A DNA stretch of 7,475 nt from JBFLVQ01 sp040758525 (GTDB lineage: Bacteria; Acidobacteriota; Blastocatellia; Chloracidobacteriales; JADJPF01). The stretch covers positions 1 through 7,475 of the forward strand of contig JBFLVQ010000477.1 of assembly GCA_040758525.1 (NCBI GenBank), given 5' to 3'. A program made the translations under genes and the position numbers. The notes beneath the pieces were generated by a model that saw nothing but the letters and a program-made list of their open reading frames with translations, searched no databases and had not been told where the DNA came from. Positions 1 through 7,475 of this stretch are shown here, piece after piece (the first letter of the stretch is position 1; every line of letters begins with the position of its first letter).

Positions 1-2
1 AA

Positions 3-140
3 CAGCGAGGGTATGATTTGATAGGATTATTTGAGTACAACAGAGATCTTTTTGATGATAGCACCATTAGCAGAATGGCAGGACATTTTGAGAATCTGTT
101 AATGAATATTTTATCCTTACCACAACAGCATATCTCAACA
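3..140 (+). other. C-terminal end of a condensation domain (partial)
   Basis: About 46 residues match the end of an NRPS condensation domain: a LIGLFEYNRDLFDD stretch followed by the helix ISRMAGHFENLL. The same layout recurs in this protein at the end of the first full C domain (LLGYFEYNINIFD at about 3216-3254, then ISRMVEHWQILL). The catalytic motif lies upstream of the window, so its class (L-accepting, D-accepting or starter) cannot be judged. It would supply the donor chain to the residue loaded by the A1-T1 unit that follows. Confidence 0.9.
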
Positions 141-3100
141 TTGCCATTACTCTCAGCAGCAGAACAGGAGCAGTTGCTGGTTACCTGGAATAACACTAAA
201 TTCGATTATTCTAAGGTCAATTCTATCCAGAAACTATTTGAGCTACAGGTAGAACGTACTCCTGATGCCATTGCCTTAGTATGGCAAGAACAGCAATTAA
301 GCTATCGTGAACTGAACATACGAATTAACCAACTGGCTCACCATTTACGAGGTATTGATACTGTTACTAACAGCATTATTGGTGTATTTATGCAGCGTTG
401 TCTGGAGTTGCCTATTGCTGTGCTGGCAATTATGAAGGCTGGTGCTACTTATTTACCATTAGACCCAGCCTATCCTAAGGAACGATTAGCATTCATGCTT
501 GCTGATGCTAATGTAGCTGTGATCATAACTAAAGCAGAGTTTCTTGAGCAATTACCCAATACTGCTATCAGCTTAATTTGTCTGGATAGAGATAGTCATG
601 AAATAGCCGGTCAATGCAGAGAGAACTCTTACTCACGAGTGGAAATGGATGACCTGGCATATGTGATCTACACTTCTGGTTCAACAGGACAAGCGAAAGG
701 AGTAATGATTACACAAGCAGCGATAGTTAATCGCTTGCTTTGGGGACAGCAGGCTCATCCTCTTAGCCAACAAGATCGACTACTGCAATTAACCTCCATC
801 AGTTTTGATGTCTCCTTATGGGAGTTATTCACACCACTGCTATTCGGTGCGCAGTTGGTTATTGCTCCAGCGGAAGCCTCGCAAGATCCTGTCTATCTAA
901 ACAGAATTATTATTGAGCGCAGAATCACCTTGGTTGCTTTTGTACCTACGTTACTACAGTTGTTTCTATCAACAGAAAGAGTTGAGGCTTGTAAAGATCT
1001 GCGACTTGTCTTCTGTGGTGGTGAAGCGCTTATGCCTGAGTTGCAGGAACGCTGCTTGGCTCGATTAAAAGCAGAGTTGTTCAACTTCTATGGACCTACA
1101 GAGACCACCATTGATGCAACCTACTGGCAATGCCAAGCCGGTAATGTAGCTCGAACTGTTCCTATTGGTCGTCCTATCGGCAACTTTCAAGCTTATGTGT
1201 TAGACAGCTATCTACAGCCTGTTGCTATTGGAGTAGCAGGCGAGCTTTACCTTGGTGGTAATGGTTTAGCACGTGGCTATCTGAATAGACCTGAATTAAC
1301 TGCTGAGAGGTTTATTCCTCATCCTTTTAGTGATCAGCCTGGAGCACGACTGTACAGAACTGGTGATCTGGTTCGCTATCTACCTGATAGTAATATCGAG
1401 TTCTTAGGACGATGCGATTCTCAGGTGAAGGTAAGAGGCCTACGTATCGAGTTAGGAGAGATCGAAGCCACTCTTGTTGGATATCCAGATGTTGAGGATG
1501 CTGTTGTTATTGCACAAGGCAAAGACAGTAAAAGAGAGTTGATTGCCTACATAGTGCTGAAACCGGATGTGGCTACTACCACCAGGGAGTTAAGAAACTT
1601 TCTCAAAGCGAAACTTCCTTGGTATATGCTGCCATCAGCAATTGTAACACTACCGGTTTTGCCACTACTACCTAATGGCAAAGTAGACCGACGTGCTCTG
1701 CCTGCGCATGATTTTATCAGTTCTGATAATACTGGATCAGCGAGCCGAGCATATACTCCTATAGAAGAGATAGTGGCAGGGATATGGGCAGAAGTGTTAG
1801 CAATTAAGAATCCTGATCCACATAATAGCTTCTTTGAATTAGGTGGGCATTCATTATCAGCAACACAAGTGATCTCGCGTATACGACAGGCATTCAAAAT
1901 AGAATTACCGGTACGTAGTCTGTTTGAACTGCCTACAATTGCTAGCTTGGCTGAAACAATTGCGAATATCCTCTGGTCTGAACAAGGACTGCAGCACAAT
2001 CTACAAATATTGCCAATAACGCCTATACCAAGAACAGGAGCTTTGCCACTCTCCTTTGCTCAGCAACGACTATGGTTTCTTGATCAATTAGAACCTGCTA
2101 ATCCTTTTTATAATCTTCCTGCTGCAATATATCTCAATGGTGAGCTTAATATTTCAGCATTTGAGCAGAGTATTAACAGAATAATTGCTCGTCATGAGAG
2201 CCTACGTACCAGTATTGCTACTATAGATGGGCAGCCATTGCAGATCATTGCTGAGTCGGCAGCCATACCATTGCCAGTTGTTGACCTAAGGCAATTGACA
2301 GAATCTATCTGTAAAACTGAGGCGGTAAGATTAGCTAATGAGCAAGCGATACTGCCATTTGATCTAGCGCATAGTCCATTGTTGCGTATTATCTTGATAA
2401 GACTAGAGGAGTACCAGTATGTTTTTCTCTTTGTAATGCACCATATCATCTCTGATGGATGGTCAATAGGTTTGTTGATACATGAGACGGCGATCTGTTA
2501 TCAAGCATTCATTAGTGGTCAACCCGCTACGTTGTCAGCTTTACCGATCCAATATGCCGACTTTGCACATTGGCAAAGAGAATGGTTACAAGGCGCAGAA
2601 TTGGCAACACAACTTGTTTATTGGCGTAGACATCTTCAAACTACTCCACCTATTTTAGAACTACCTACCGACCGTCCACGTCCGTCTGTACAGACTTTTC
2701 AGGGCACAAGAATCCCTCTACGGCTCTGTGAAAATCTTTTTGATGAATTGAGAATATTGTGTCAACGTCAAGGTGTTACTCTATTTATGGTTTTGACTGC
2801 GGCGTTCAAGACATTACTTTATCGCTACACACGACAAGAACAGATAGTTATAGGCTCTCCTATCGCCAATCGCAATCGTGCTGAGATAGAAGGATTGATA
2901 GGGTTTTTCGTAAACACGCTGGTTCTTAATACTGATCTATCTGGCAGCCCTACTTTCATTGAACTGCTAGAGCGAGTCAAGGAGGCGGCGCTAGGCGCAT
3001 ATACACATCAAGATCTGCCATTTGAGAAATTGGTAGAAGAATTACAACCAATACGTGACCTTAGTCATACACCACTTTTTCAAGTAATGTTTGTTCTTCA

Positions 3101-6100
3101 AAATGCTCCTATGGCAGAGCTGAAATTAGCTGGTCTTAGTATAAATAGATTTGAGCTAGACTGTAGTATCGCCAAATTCGATCTCACATTAGAGATAGAA
3201 GACAGTGGAAATGAACTGTTAGGTTACTTCGAATACAACATCAATATCTTTGATGCAGTAACAATCAGCCGTATGGTAGAGCATTGGCAGATACTGCTTG
3301 ATAACATAGTAGTAGATCCATACAAACGTATTGTGGATCTATCATTGTTGACAACCGCAGAGCGCCATCAGTTGCTTACAGTGTGGAACAATACTGGAAG
3401 GCACTATGCACAGGATAGTTGTATACATAAGTTATTTGAAGCTCAGGTTGAGCAAACACCCAATGCCATTGCATTAGTATTTGAAGATCGACAGCTTACT
3501 TATCAAGAGTTGAATATACGAGCTAATCAACTAGCACATTATCTACAAAAATCAGGTATAGGTTGTGAAGCATTAGTAGCAATATGCTTGGAACGCTCAC
3601 TAGAAATGATCATAAGCATACTAGCAATCCTAAAAGCTGGCGCGGCATATCTACCTCTTGATCCAAATTATCCTTCAGAGCGTCTACATTTTATTATGGA
3701 TGATGCTGATATAACATTACTGCTTACTGAAGCTAGTTTAATAAAGACTATCCCTACACAGCATCAACAAGTAATCTGTCTTGATACAGATTGGCAAACG
3801 ATTGCTTGTCAGCGTGAAGATGATCTACCAGATATAGCCACGGTAACAAACACTGCTTATGTTATCTATACTTCTGGCTCGACTGGCAAACCCAAAGGTG
3901 TTCTGATTAGCCATTACAATATTGGTCGTCTCTTCCATGCTACTGAGCAGTGGTTTCAGTTTAATCAACATGATACCTGGACACTTTTCCATTCCTATGC
4001 TTTTGACTTTTCTGTATGGGAGATATGGGGCGCTCTACTACATGGTGGACGCTTAGTGATTGTCCATTATTTGGTGAGCCGTTCACCAGAAGAGTTTTAT
4101 AGACTGCTTTGTCGTGAGCAAGTGACAGTTCTTAATCAGACTCCTTCTGCTTTTCGTCAGCTTATTCGTATAGAAGATTCTATCAATAATAGTGATGAGT
4201 TAGCATTACGATTGGTTATCTTTGGTGGTGAAGCGTTAGAGTTACAGAGTTTAAGACCTTGGTTCAATCGACATGGAGACCAGCACCCTCGCCTAGTCAA
4301 TATGTATGGTATTACTGAAACAACCGTGCATGTTACCTATCGTCCATTAACAATAGCGGATCTTGATCTTGTTTCTAAGAGTGTGATTGGTGGACCGATT
4401 CCAGATCTACAAGTCTACATTCTTGATCAATATCAGCAATTGCTGCCAATTGGTGTTGTCGGCGAGATGTACATAGGTGGAGATGGTTTAGCGCGAGGTT
4501 ATCTTAATCGTGCTGAATTAATGGCTGCACGATTTGTTCCTAATCCATTCAGTAGCGAAGCAGGGGCACGGCTATATCGATCTGGTGATTTAGCTCGCTA
4601 TCTTGCCAATGGAGATATCGAGTATTTAGGTCGTATTGATAATCAGGTAAAGATTCGTGGTTTCCGTATAGAGTTAGGCGAGATAGAAGCAGCGCTTGGC
4701 GAGCACCCAGATGTATTGGAGACTGTTGTAGTAACACGTGCAGAGAAGAACGATGAAGCACGATTGGTGGCCTATTGGGTCAGTGTAGAGGGAAAGGTTG
4801 GTGTAAATGGGTTAAGAGAATTTCTACGGCAAAAATTGCCTGAATACATGGTGCCGGCAATTTTTGTATTACTGAATAAACTGCCACTCACTACTAATGG
4901 TAAGATAGACTATAACGCTTTGCCAACACCTGAACCTGCCAGGCCAGAATTAGAGAAGGCTTTTACTGCGCCTAGTACAGTTACAGAAGAAGTATTAGCA
5001 GAAGTATGGGCACAAGTTCTAGGCCTAGAGAAAGTAGGTATTGATAACAATTTTTTTGCCTTAGGTGGAGATTCCATTCGCAGTATTCAAATTCTCTCGC
5101 GAGCGCGTAAGTGGGGTTTGAATATTTCGCTTCAACAGTTGTTTCAATATCAAACGATTCGCGAGTTGGCAAGAGAGGTAAAGTTGACAGATGTGGTTGC
5201 ACATGTACCTGGTCAGCCCTTCTGTCTGATTTCTCAAGCAGACTGCAGCCGTCTACCTGAAGACATAGAAGATGCTTACCCACTTTCTAAACTTCAAGCC
5301 GGATTTGTTTATCATAGCGAATACAGCTCAGATTATCTGATTTACATTAGCAGTTTTCATCTACGTGCGCCTCTTGATATCGACAAACTTAGAATGGCTT
5401 TGCAACAACTTACTATACGTCATACTATGCTGCGTACTAGTTTTGATCTTGCCAGCTTTAATGAGCCATTACAGTTAGTTTATAAAACAGTGTCTATTCC
5501 TATTACTCTTGAGGATCTACGTCATCTCTCTAATGCAGAGCAAGAAGAGTGGCTGGCAGTCTGGATGAAAGCTGAGATGAGCAATAGATTTGATTGGAGT
5601 AGGCCTCCATTACTACGCTTTTATGTTCATCGACGTAGTGATGAAACGTTTCAGCTCACATTTAGTGAGCCATTTTTTGATGGTTGGAGTGTTGCCATTA
5701 TACTCACCGAGCTATTTGAGCAGTATTTCTTACTTTTGAATGGAACAGCACCACCAATAATGACACCATTAGCAGCCTCTTATAGAGATTTTGTTGCGCT
5801 AGAACAGGCAGCACTAGTATCTGCAGAATGCCGAGATTATTGGACAGAAAAACTTAGCAACTGTTCTGCAACTAGATTACCACACTGGCAGCCTGCTGCT
5901 GAGATTGCTGATGTGCTAGAGGTTCGTAGAATCGATGTGCCGATCTGTGATGAACTTTCTCAAGCATTAAAGAGTTTGGCCTGGTCAGCAGGAGTTTCAA
6001 TTAAAAGTGTGATGTTAACAGCACATCTTAAGGTTGTCAGTATATTCAGTGGTCAGACGGATGTAATGACAGGTGTACTCTTTAATGGTAGACCAGAAGA

Positions 6101-7475
6101 GATCGATGGAGAATCTATTGTAGGCGCTTTCCTTAATACCTTACCATTCCGATTGCAATTGCCAGATAGCACATGGATTGAATTGATACAGAAAACATTT
6201 GAAGCTGAAAGAGAGTTGTTACCCTATCGGCGCTATCCATTTGCAGAGCTTCAACGAGCACAAGGCAGGCAACCACTCTTTGACACTATATTTAATTTCA
6301 CACACTTTCATGTCTATCAGCGTGTTCAAGGATTATATGGAATGGAAGTTCTCGGTGATGATGGCACTGAGCAGACCTACTATGCATTAACCACACAATT
6401 TAACTTGGACACTATTACATCGCAATTGAGGTTAGCACTTGATTATAGAACTATAGATCTTTGTCCAGAGCAAGTAGAAAATATTGCTGGCTACTACACT
6501 AAGGTGCTTAGCTTAATGGCAGATGAGCCGGCTGCCAGACATCAATCGCTCTGTCTACTATCTACACAAGAGCAACTACAATTATTAGTAGAATGGAATA
6601 AGACAGCAATCGATTACCCTGTCGATCTTACTATCTATGATCTATTCGAGATACAAGTTGAAAGAACGCCATACGCAATTGCCTTGGTCTATGAAGATAA
6701 GCGATTAACATATATAGAGTTGAGCCAACGCACCAATCAACTTGCTCATTATCTACGCAGTCTTGGTGCAGGACTAGAAGTGCCTGTTGGTATCTGTCTT
6801 AATCGTTCAATCGAGATGATTGTAGCAATACTAGGTATTCTCAAAGCAGGTGCAACTTATCTTCCTCTTGACCCAGATTATCCACAACATCGCCGGGAAT
6901 TTATGATTGCAGATAGCGGATTGAAGTTTCTCTTAACAGAAGATGCGCTACTTAATCGTTTTTATCAGAGTCAACTAGATGTTATCTGTCTAGATCTACA
7001 TCAGGATAAGATCGCAAAACAGAGCACACAAAGGCTCTCCACATCTATATATCCTAACAATCTTGCTTATATCATTTATACTTCTGGCTCTACTGGAGTA
7101 CCAAAAGGTGTAGCCATTGAGCATCGTAGTGTAGTTGCATTCCTACACTGGGCAATAGATCAGTTTTCTCCACAAGAGCTGACGGGTGTGTTGGCATCGA
7201 CTTCGATATGTTTTGATCTCTCAGTATTTGAACTCTTCGCTACATTAAGCTCTGGTGGTAAGGTTATTCTAACAGAAAATATATTACACCTGCCTGAGCT
7301 TTCTTGTGCTGAGGAAGTGACATTGATCAATACGGTTCCATCAGCAATAACCGAACTAATAAGAATGGATGGTATACCAACATCAGTACAAACAATTAAT
7401 CTTGCTGGTGAGCCATTAAAAAGCAGTTTGACTGAGCAAATATATCAATATGTACAGGTCGCCGCTATTTATAAC
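3..7475 (+). CDS. Multimodular non-ribosomal peptide synthetase, internal fragment open at both ends
   Basis: One uninterrupted frame of 2491 codons covers the whole window; I read it codon by codon and found no stop or frameshift. The domain order is (C)-A-T-C-A-T-C-A, with the first C and last A cut by the window edges. NRPSs are cytoplasmic assembly lines: A domains activate amino acids as adenylates, T domains hold them on phosphopantetheine, and C domains form peptide bonds. Nearly all core motifs are present in order, so the gene looks intact and functional. Exceptions are the active-site motif of the second full C domain (5664-5684) and small changes in A1. Start, stop, operon partners and release domain lie outside the window. 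No E, MT or TE domain is visible. The NRPS assignment is certain; the product cannot be named from this fragment. Confidence 0.98.
141..197 (+). repeat. C-to-A junction linker, copy 1
   Basis: Encodes LPLLSAAEQEQLLVTWNNT, the short linker between a condensation and an adenylation domain. Equivalent linkers recur at 3339-3395 and 6549-6605. The similarity is clear at protein level and diverged at DNA level, as expected of homologous modules and not of a recent duplication. Confidence 0.85.
225..1700 (+). other. Adenylation domain A1, specificity unassigned (pocket DVWAFGFIDK)
   Basis: AMP-binding domain of about 492 residues that activates an amino acid with ATP and loads it on T1. Core motifs in order: LSYREL (297-314), MKAGATYLPLDP (432-467), YTSGSTGQAKGV (669-704), FDVSLWE (804-824), NFYGPTETT (1083-1109), GELYLGGNGLARGYL (1236-1280), YRTGDLVRY (1359-1382, its final Y at 1377-1379), RGLRIELGEIE (1434-1466) and NGKVDRRAL (1674-1700). 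Aligning by eye to GrsA/EntF, the ten pocket residues are D (807), V (810), W (819), A (936), F (1011), G (1017), F (1086), I (1110), D (1113) and K (1680). The DVW start and IDK end recall serine codes, but the usual His at the fourth position and Ser at the sixth are replaced by Ala and Gly, so I do not call Ser. The phosphate-binding loop has Ala where Pro is usual (693). A8 to A10 spacing is normal, so no methyltransferase is inserted. Confidence 0.95.
1755..1961 (+). other. Peptidyl carrier domain T1 (GGHS type)
   Basis: Carrier domain of about 69 residues that holds the A1 substrate and then the growing chain on a phosphopantetheine arm. The attachment motif is FFELGGHSL, with the modifiable serine at 1851-1853 (residue 617). 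It is preceded by the helix IEEIVAGIWAEVL and followed by the usual VRSLFELPTIASLA segment. The His before the serine is the form common on carriers that feed ordinary L-accepting condensation domains, which fits the domain that follows. It begins about 18 residues after the last A1 motif. Confidence 0.96.
2013..3338 (+). other. Condensation domain Ca, L-donor/L-acceptor (LCL) type
   Basis: Full condensation domain of about 440 residues. It should form the peptide bond between the chain on T1 and the amino acid on T2. Motifs in order: LSFAQQRLWFLDQLEP (2049-2096), RHESLRTSI, the catalytic HHIISDG (2439-2459, residues 813-819) with both histidines and the Asp intact, YADFAHWQREW, GSPIANRNR followed by GLIGFFVNTLVL, HQDLPFEKLVEEL and SHTPLFQVMFVLQN. 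The AQQRLWFL form of the first motif and the absence of an upstream epimerase point to the LCL class. This is the normal reference against which the second condensation domain looks unusual. Confidence 0.95.
3339..3395 (+). repeat. C-to-A junction linker, copy 2
   Basis: Encodes LSLLTTAERHQLLTVWNNT between Ca and A2. It shares the LL-x3-E-x2-QLL-x2-WN pattern with the copies at 141-197 and 6549-6605. It marks the fixed boundary where the A2 domain begins about 10 residues later. Confidence 0.85.
3423..4922 (+). other. Adenylation domain A2, predicted L-threonine activating
   Basis: Complete adenylation domain of about 500 residues. Motifs: LTYQEL, LKAGAAYLPLDP (3630-3665), YTSGSTGKPKGV (3867-3902), FDFSVWE (4002-4022), NMYGITETT (4299-4325), GEMYIGGDGLARGYL, YRSGDLARY, RGFRIELGEIE and NGKIDYNAL (4896-4922). 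The pocket residues read by eye are D (4005), F (4008), W (4017), N (4134), I (4218), G (4224), M (4302), V (4326), H (4329) and K (4902). DFWNIGMVHK is, from memory, the classical threonine code, and the YGITETTVHV wording is also typical of Thr domains. Loading of T2 with Thr is therefore predicted with good confidence; a close hydroxy analogue is possible. No methyltransferase is inserted. Confidence 0.95.
4971..5180 (+). other. Peptidyl carrier domain T2 (GGDS type)
   Basis: Carrier domain of about 70 residues, predicted to hold threonine. The attachment motif is FFALGGDSI, with the serine at 5073-5075 (residue 1691). Asp replaces the His seen in T1, and the next segment (RSIQILSRARKWGLNIS) differs clearly from T1. 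In known synthetases the GGDS form is common on carriers that hand their substrate to epimerization domains or to specialised condensation domains. No epimerase follows here: the next domain is the atypical condensation domain starting at about 5253. Confidence 0.96.
5181..5252 (+). other. T2-to-Cb linker
   Basis: About 24 residues join the carrier domain to the atypical condensation domain, including FCLISQADCSR just before LPEDIEDAYPLS. This wording differs from the T1-Ca linker (about 1962-2012, containing ILPITPIPRTG). It resembles linkers I associate with GGDS carriers feeding non-LCL condensation domains. No catalytic motif is seen in it. Confidence 0.6.
5253..6548 (+). other. Condensation domain Cb, atypical: both active-site His replaced (SEPFFDG)
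   Basis: Full-length condensation fold of about 432 residues between T2 and A3. Recognisable landmarks: LPEDIEDAYPLSKLQAGFV (5253-5309), RHTMLRTSFD, the active-site region FSEPFFDGWSVA (5661-5696), YRDFVALEQ, LFNGRPEEIDGESIVGAF then LNTLPFRL (about 6079-6155), RRYPFAELQRAQG and PLFDTIFNF. The family motif HHxxxDG reads S-E-P-F-F-D-G at 5664-5684 (residues 1888-1894): both histidines are lost, while Asp and Gly remain. The first motif (LSKLQAGFVYHSEY) resembles D-accepting, dual or modifying C domains more than LCL domains, yet there is no epimerase upstream and no extended N-terminal HHxxxxGD-type motif of dual domains. The rest is well preserved and the frame is open, so this looks like a distinct subtype, not a decayed domain. 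Bond formation, Thr modification or a scaffold role are all possible. Confidence 0.92.
5664..5684 (+). other. Altered condensation active-site motif S-E-P-F-F-D-G
   Basis: This is the position of HHxxxDG in Cb. It aligns with HHIISDG at 2439-2459 in Ca: both are followed by Trp-Ser (GWS) and preceded by a hydrophobic strand. Ser replaces the first His, Glu (codon 5667-5669) replaces the second, catalytic His, and the structural Asp (5679-5681) is kept. A His codon (CAT/CAC) cannot become GAG by one base change, so this is not a single recent point mutation. Confidence 0.93.
6549..6605 (+). repeat. C-to-A junction linker, copy 3
   Basis: Encodes LCLLSTQEQLQLLVEWNKT between the atypical domain Cb and A3. 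The last residues are WNKT where the other copies have WNNT. Its conserved form shows that Cb joins A3 through an ordinary C-A platform despite its altered active site. Confidence 0.83.
6633..7475 (+). other. Adenylation domain A3, N-terminal part, possibly alanine activating
   Basis: The first 281 residues of an adenylation domain, cut by the window end just before the YGP motif. Motifs: YDLFEIQVERTP (6636-6671), LTYIEL, LKAGATYLPLDPDYP (6840-6884), YTSGSTGVPKGV (7077-7112) and FDLSVFE (7212-7232). The six visible pocket residues are D (7215), L (7218), F (7227), N (7329), N (7398) and A (7404). D-L-F-N-N-A matches the start of DLFNNALTYK, which I remember as an alanine-type code; this is memory, not a search. 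If right, the next residue after the window should be Leu, and Thr-Tyr should follow in the motif after YGPSE. It would provide the acceptor amino acid for Cb. Confidence 0.93.

Noticed and set aside
1434..1682. Methyltransferase inserted within A1 or A2
   Set aside because: The spacing between the RGxRIELGEIE and NGKxD motifs is about 70-80 residues in both domains, as in A domains without insertion.
1547..1999. 150-codon open frame on the minus strand
   Set aside because: It lies wholly opposite the A1 end and T1 domain, whose motifs (NGKVDRRAL, GGHSL) are unmistakable on the + strand. Its translation shows no recognisable domain.
893..2449. Further short minus-strand frames at 893-1084 and 2192-2449
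   Set aside because: Both are antisense to conserved NRPS motifs in A1 and Ca, and have no recognisable features.
4549..4761. 70-codon minus-strand frame
   Set aside because: It is antisense to the A7-A8 motif region of A2 (SGDLARY, RGFRIELGEIE); it is a shadow frame.
5181..5260. Epimerization domain or dual C/E N-terminal motif between T2 and Cb
   Set aside because: Only about 24 linker residues separate the carrier from the condensation fold, and no HH-containing extension is present.
4981..5283. 100-codon open frame on the minus strand ending in a leucine-rich tail
   Set aside because: It is antisense to T2 and the T2-Cb linker. The leucine run is the reverse complement of ordinary codons in the T2 region, not evidence of a membrane segment.
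5664..5672. A frameshift or sequencing slip as the cause of the missing His motif
   Set aside because: The frame is continuous on both sides, FDGWS follows in phase, and the preceding strand reads normally. A compensating double frameshift is not needed.
6199..6390. 63-codon + strand frame starting with TTG in a different phase
   Set aside because: It is out of phase with the NRPS frame and overlaps the conserved end of Cb (PFAELQ, PLFDTIFNF), with no sign of its own ribosome binding site or domain.

Overview
The whole window is the interior of one giant coding sequence on the + strand. Codons begin at position 3 and run without a stop to position 7475: 2491 codons, open at both ends. It encodes a bacterial non-ribosomal peptide synthetase (NRPS). 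No start codon, stop codon, promoter, terminator, RNA gene, mobile element or CRISPR array lies in the window. Residue numbers used below are those of the translated fragment (residue = first base of codon / 3).

Layout: tail of a condensation domain (3-140); adenylation domain A1 (225-1700); carrier domain T1 (1755-1961); condensation domain Ca (2013-3338); adenylation domain A2 (3423-4922); carrier domain T2 (4971-5180); a second, atypical condensation domain Cb (5253-6548); and the first part of adenylation domain A3 (6633-7475). This makes two complete elongation units, (C)-A1-T1 and Ca-A2-T2, plus the start of a third, Cb-A3. No epimerase, methyltransferase, ketosynthase or thioesterase domain is seen.

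Working model: T1 carries a residue chosen by A1, whose pocket (D-V-W-A-F-G-F-I-D-K) I cannot assign. Ca joins the growing chain to threonine loaded on T2 by A2, whose pocket reads exactly as the classical threonine code. Cb then passes the chain to the residue activated by A3, whose visible half-code (D-L-F-N-N-A) fits the alanine-type code I remember. The notable part is Cb. Its active-site motif HHxxxDG reads S-E-P-F-F-D-G, so both histidines are missing. It follows a Thr module directly, has an N-terminal motif unlike ordinary L-accepting condensation domains, and has no epimerase before it. It may be a specialised condensation domain, possibly one that changes the Thr residue, for example to dehydrobutyrine. 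That is inference.

Organism: the DNA is AT-rich (roughly 40% GC by eye), with frequent TTA, CTA, ATA and AGA codons. The protein style (FAQQRLWFLDQLEP, WNNT linkers) resembles cyanobacterial NRPSs and those of other large-genome bacteria such as Ktedonobacteria or myxobacteria. The AT-rich composition argues against typical high-GC actinomycetes or myxobacteria. I cannot name the genus.
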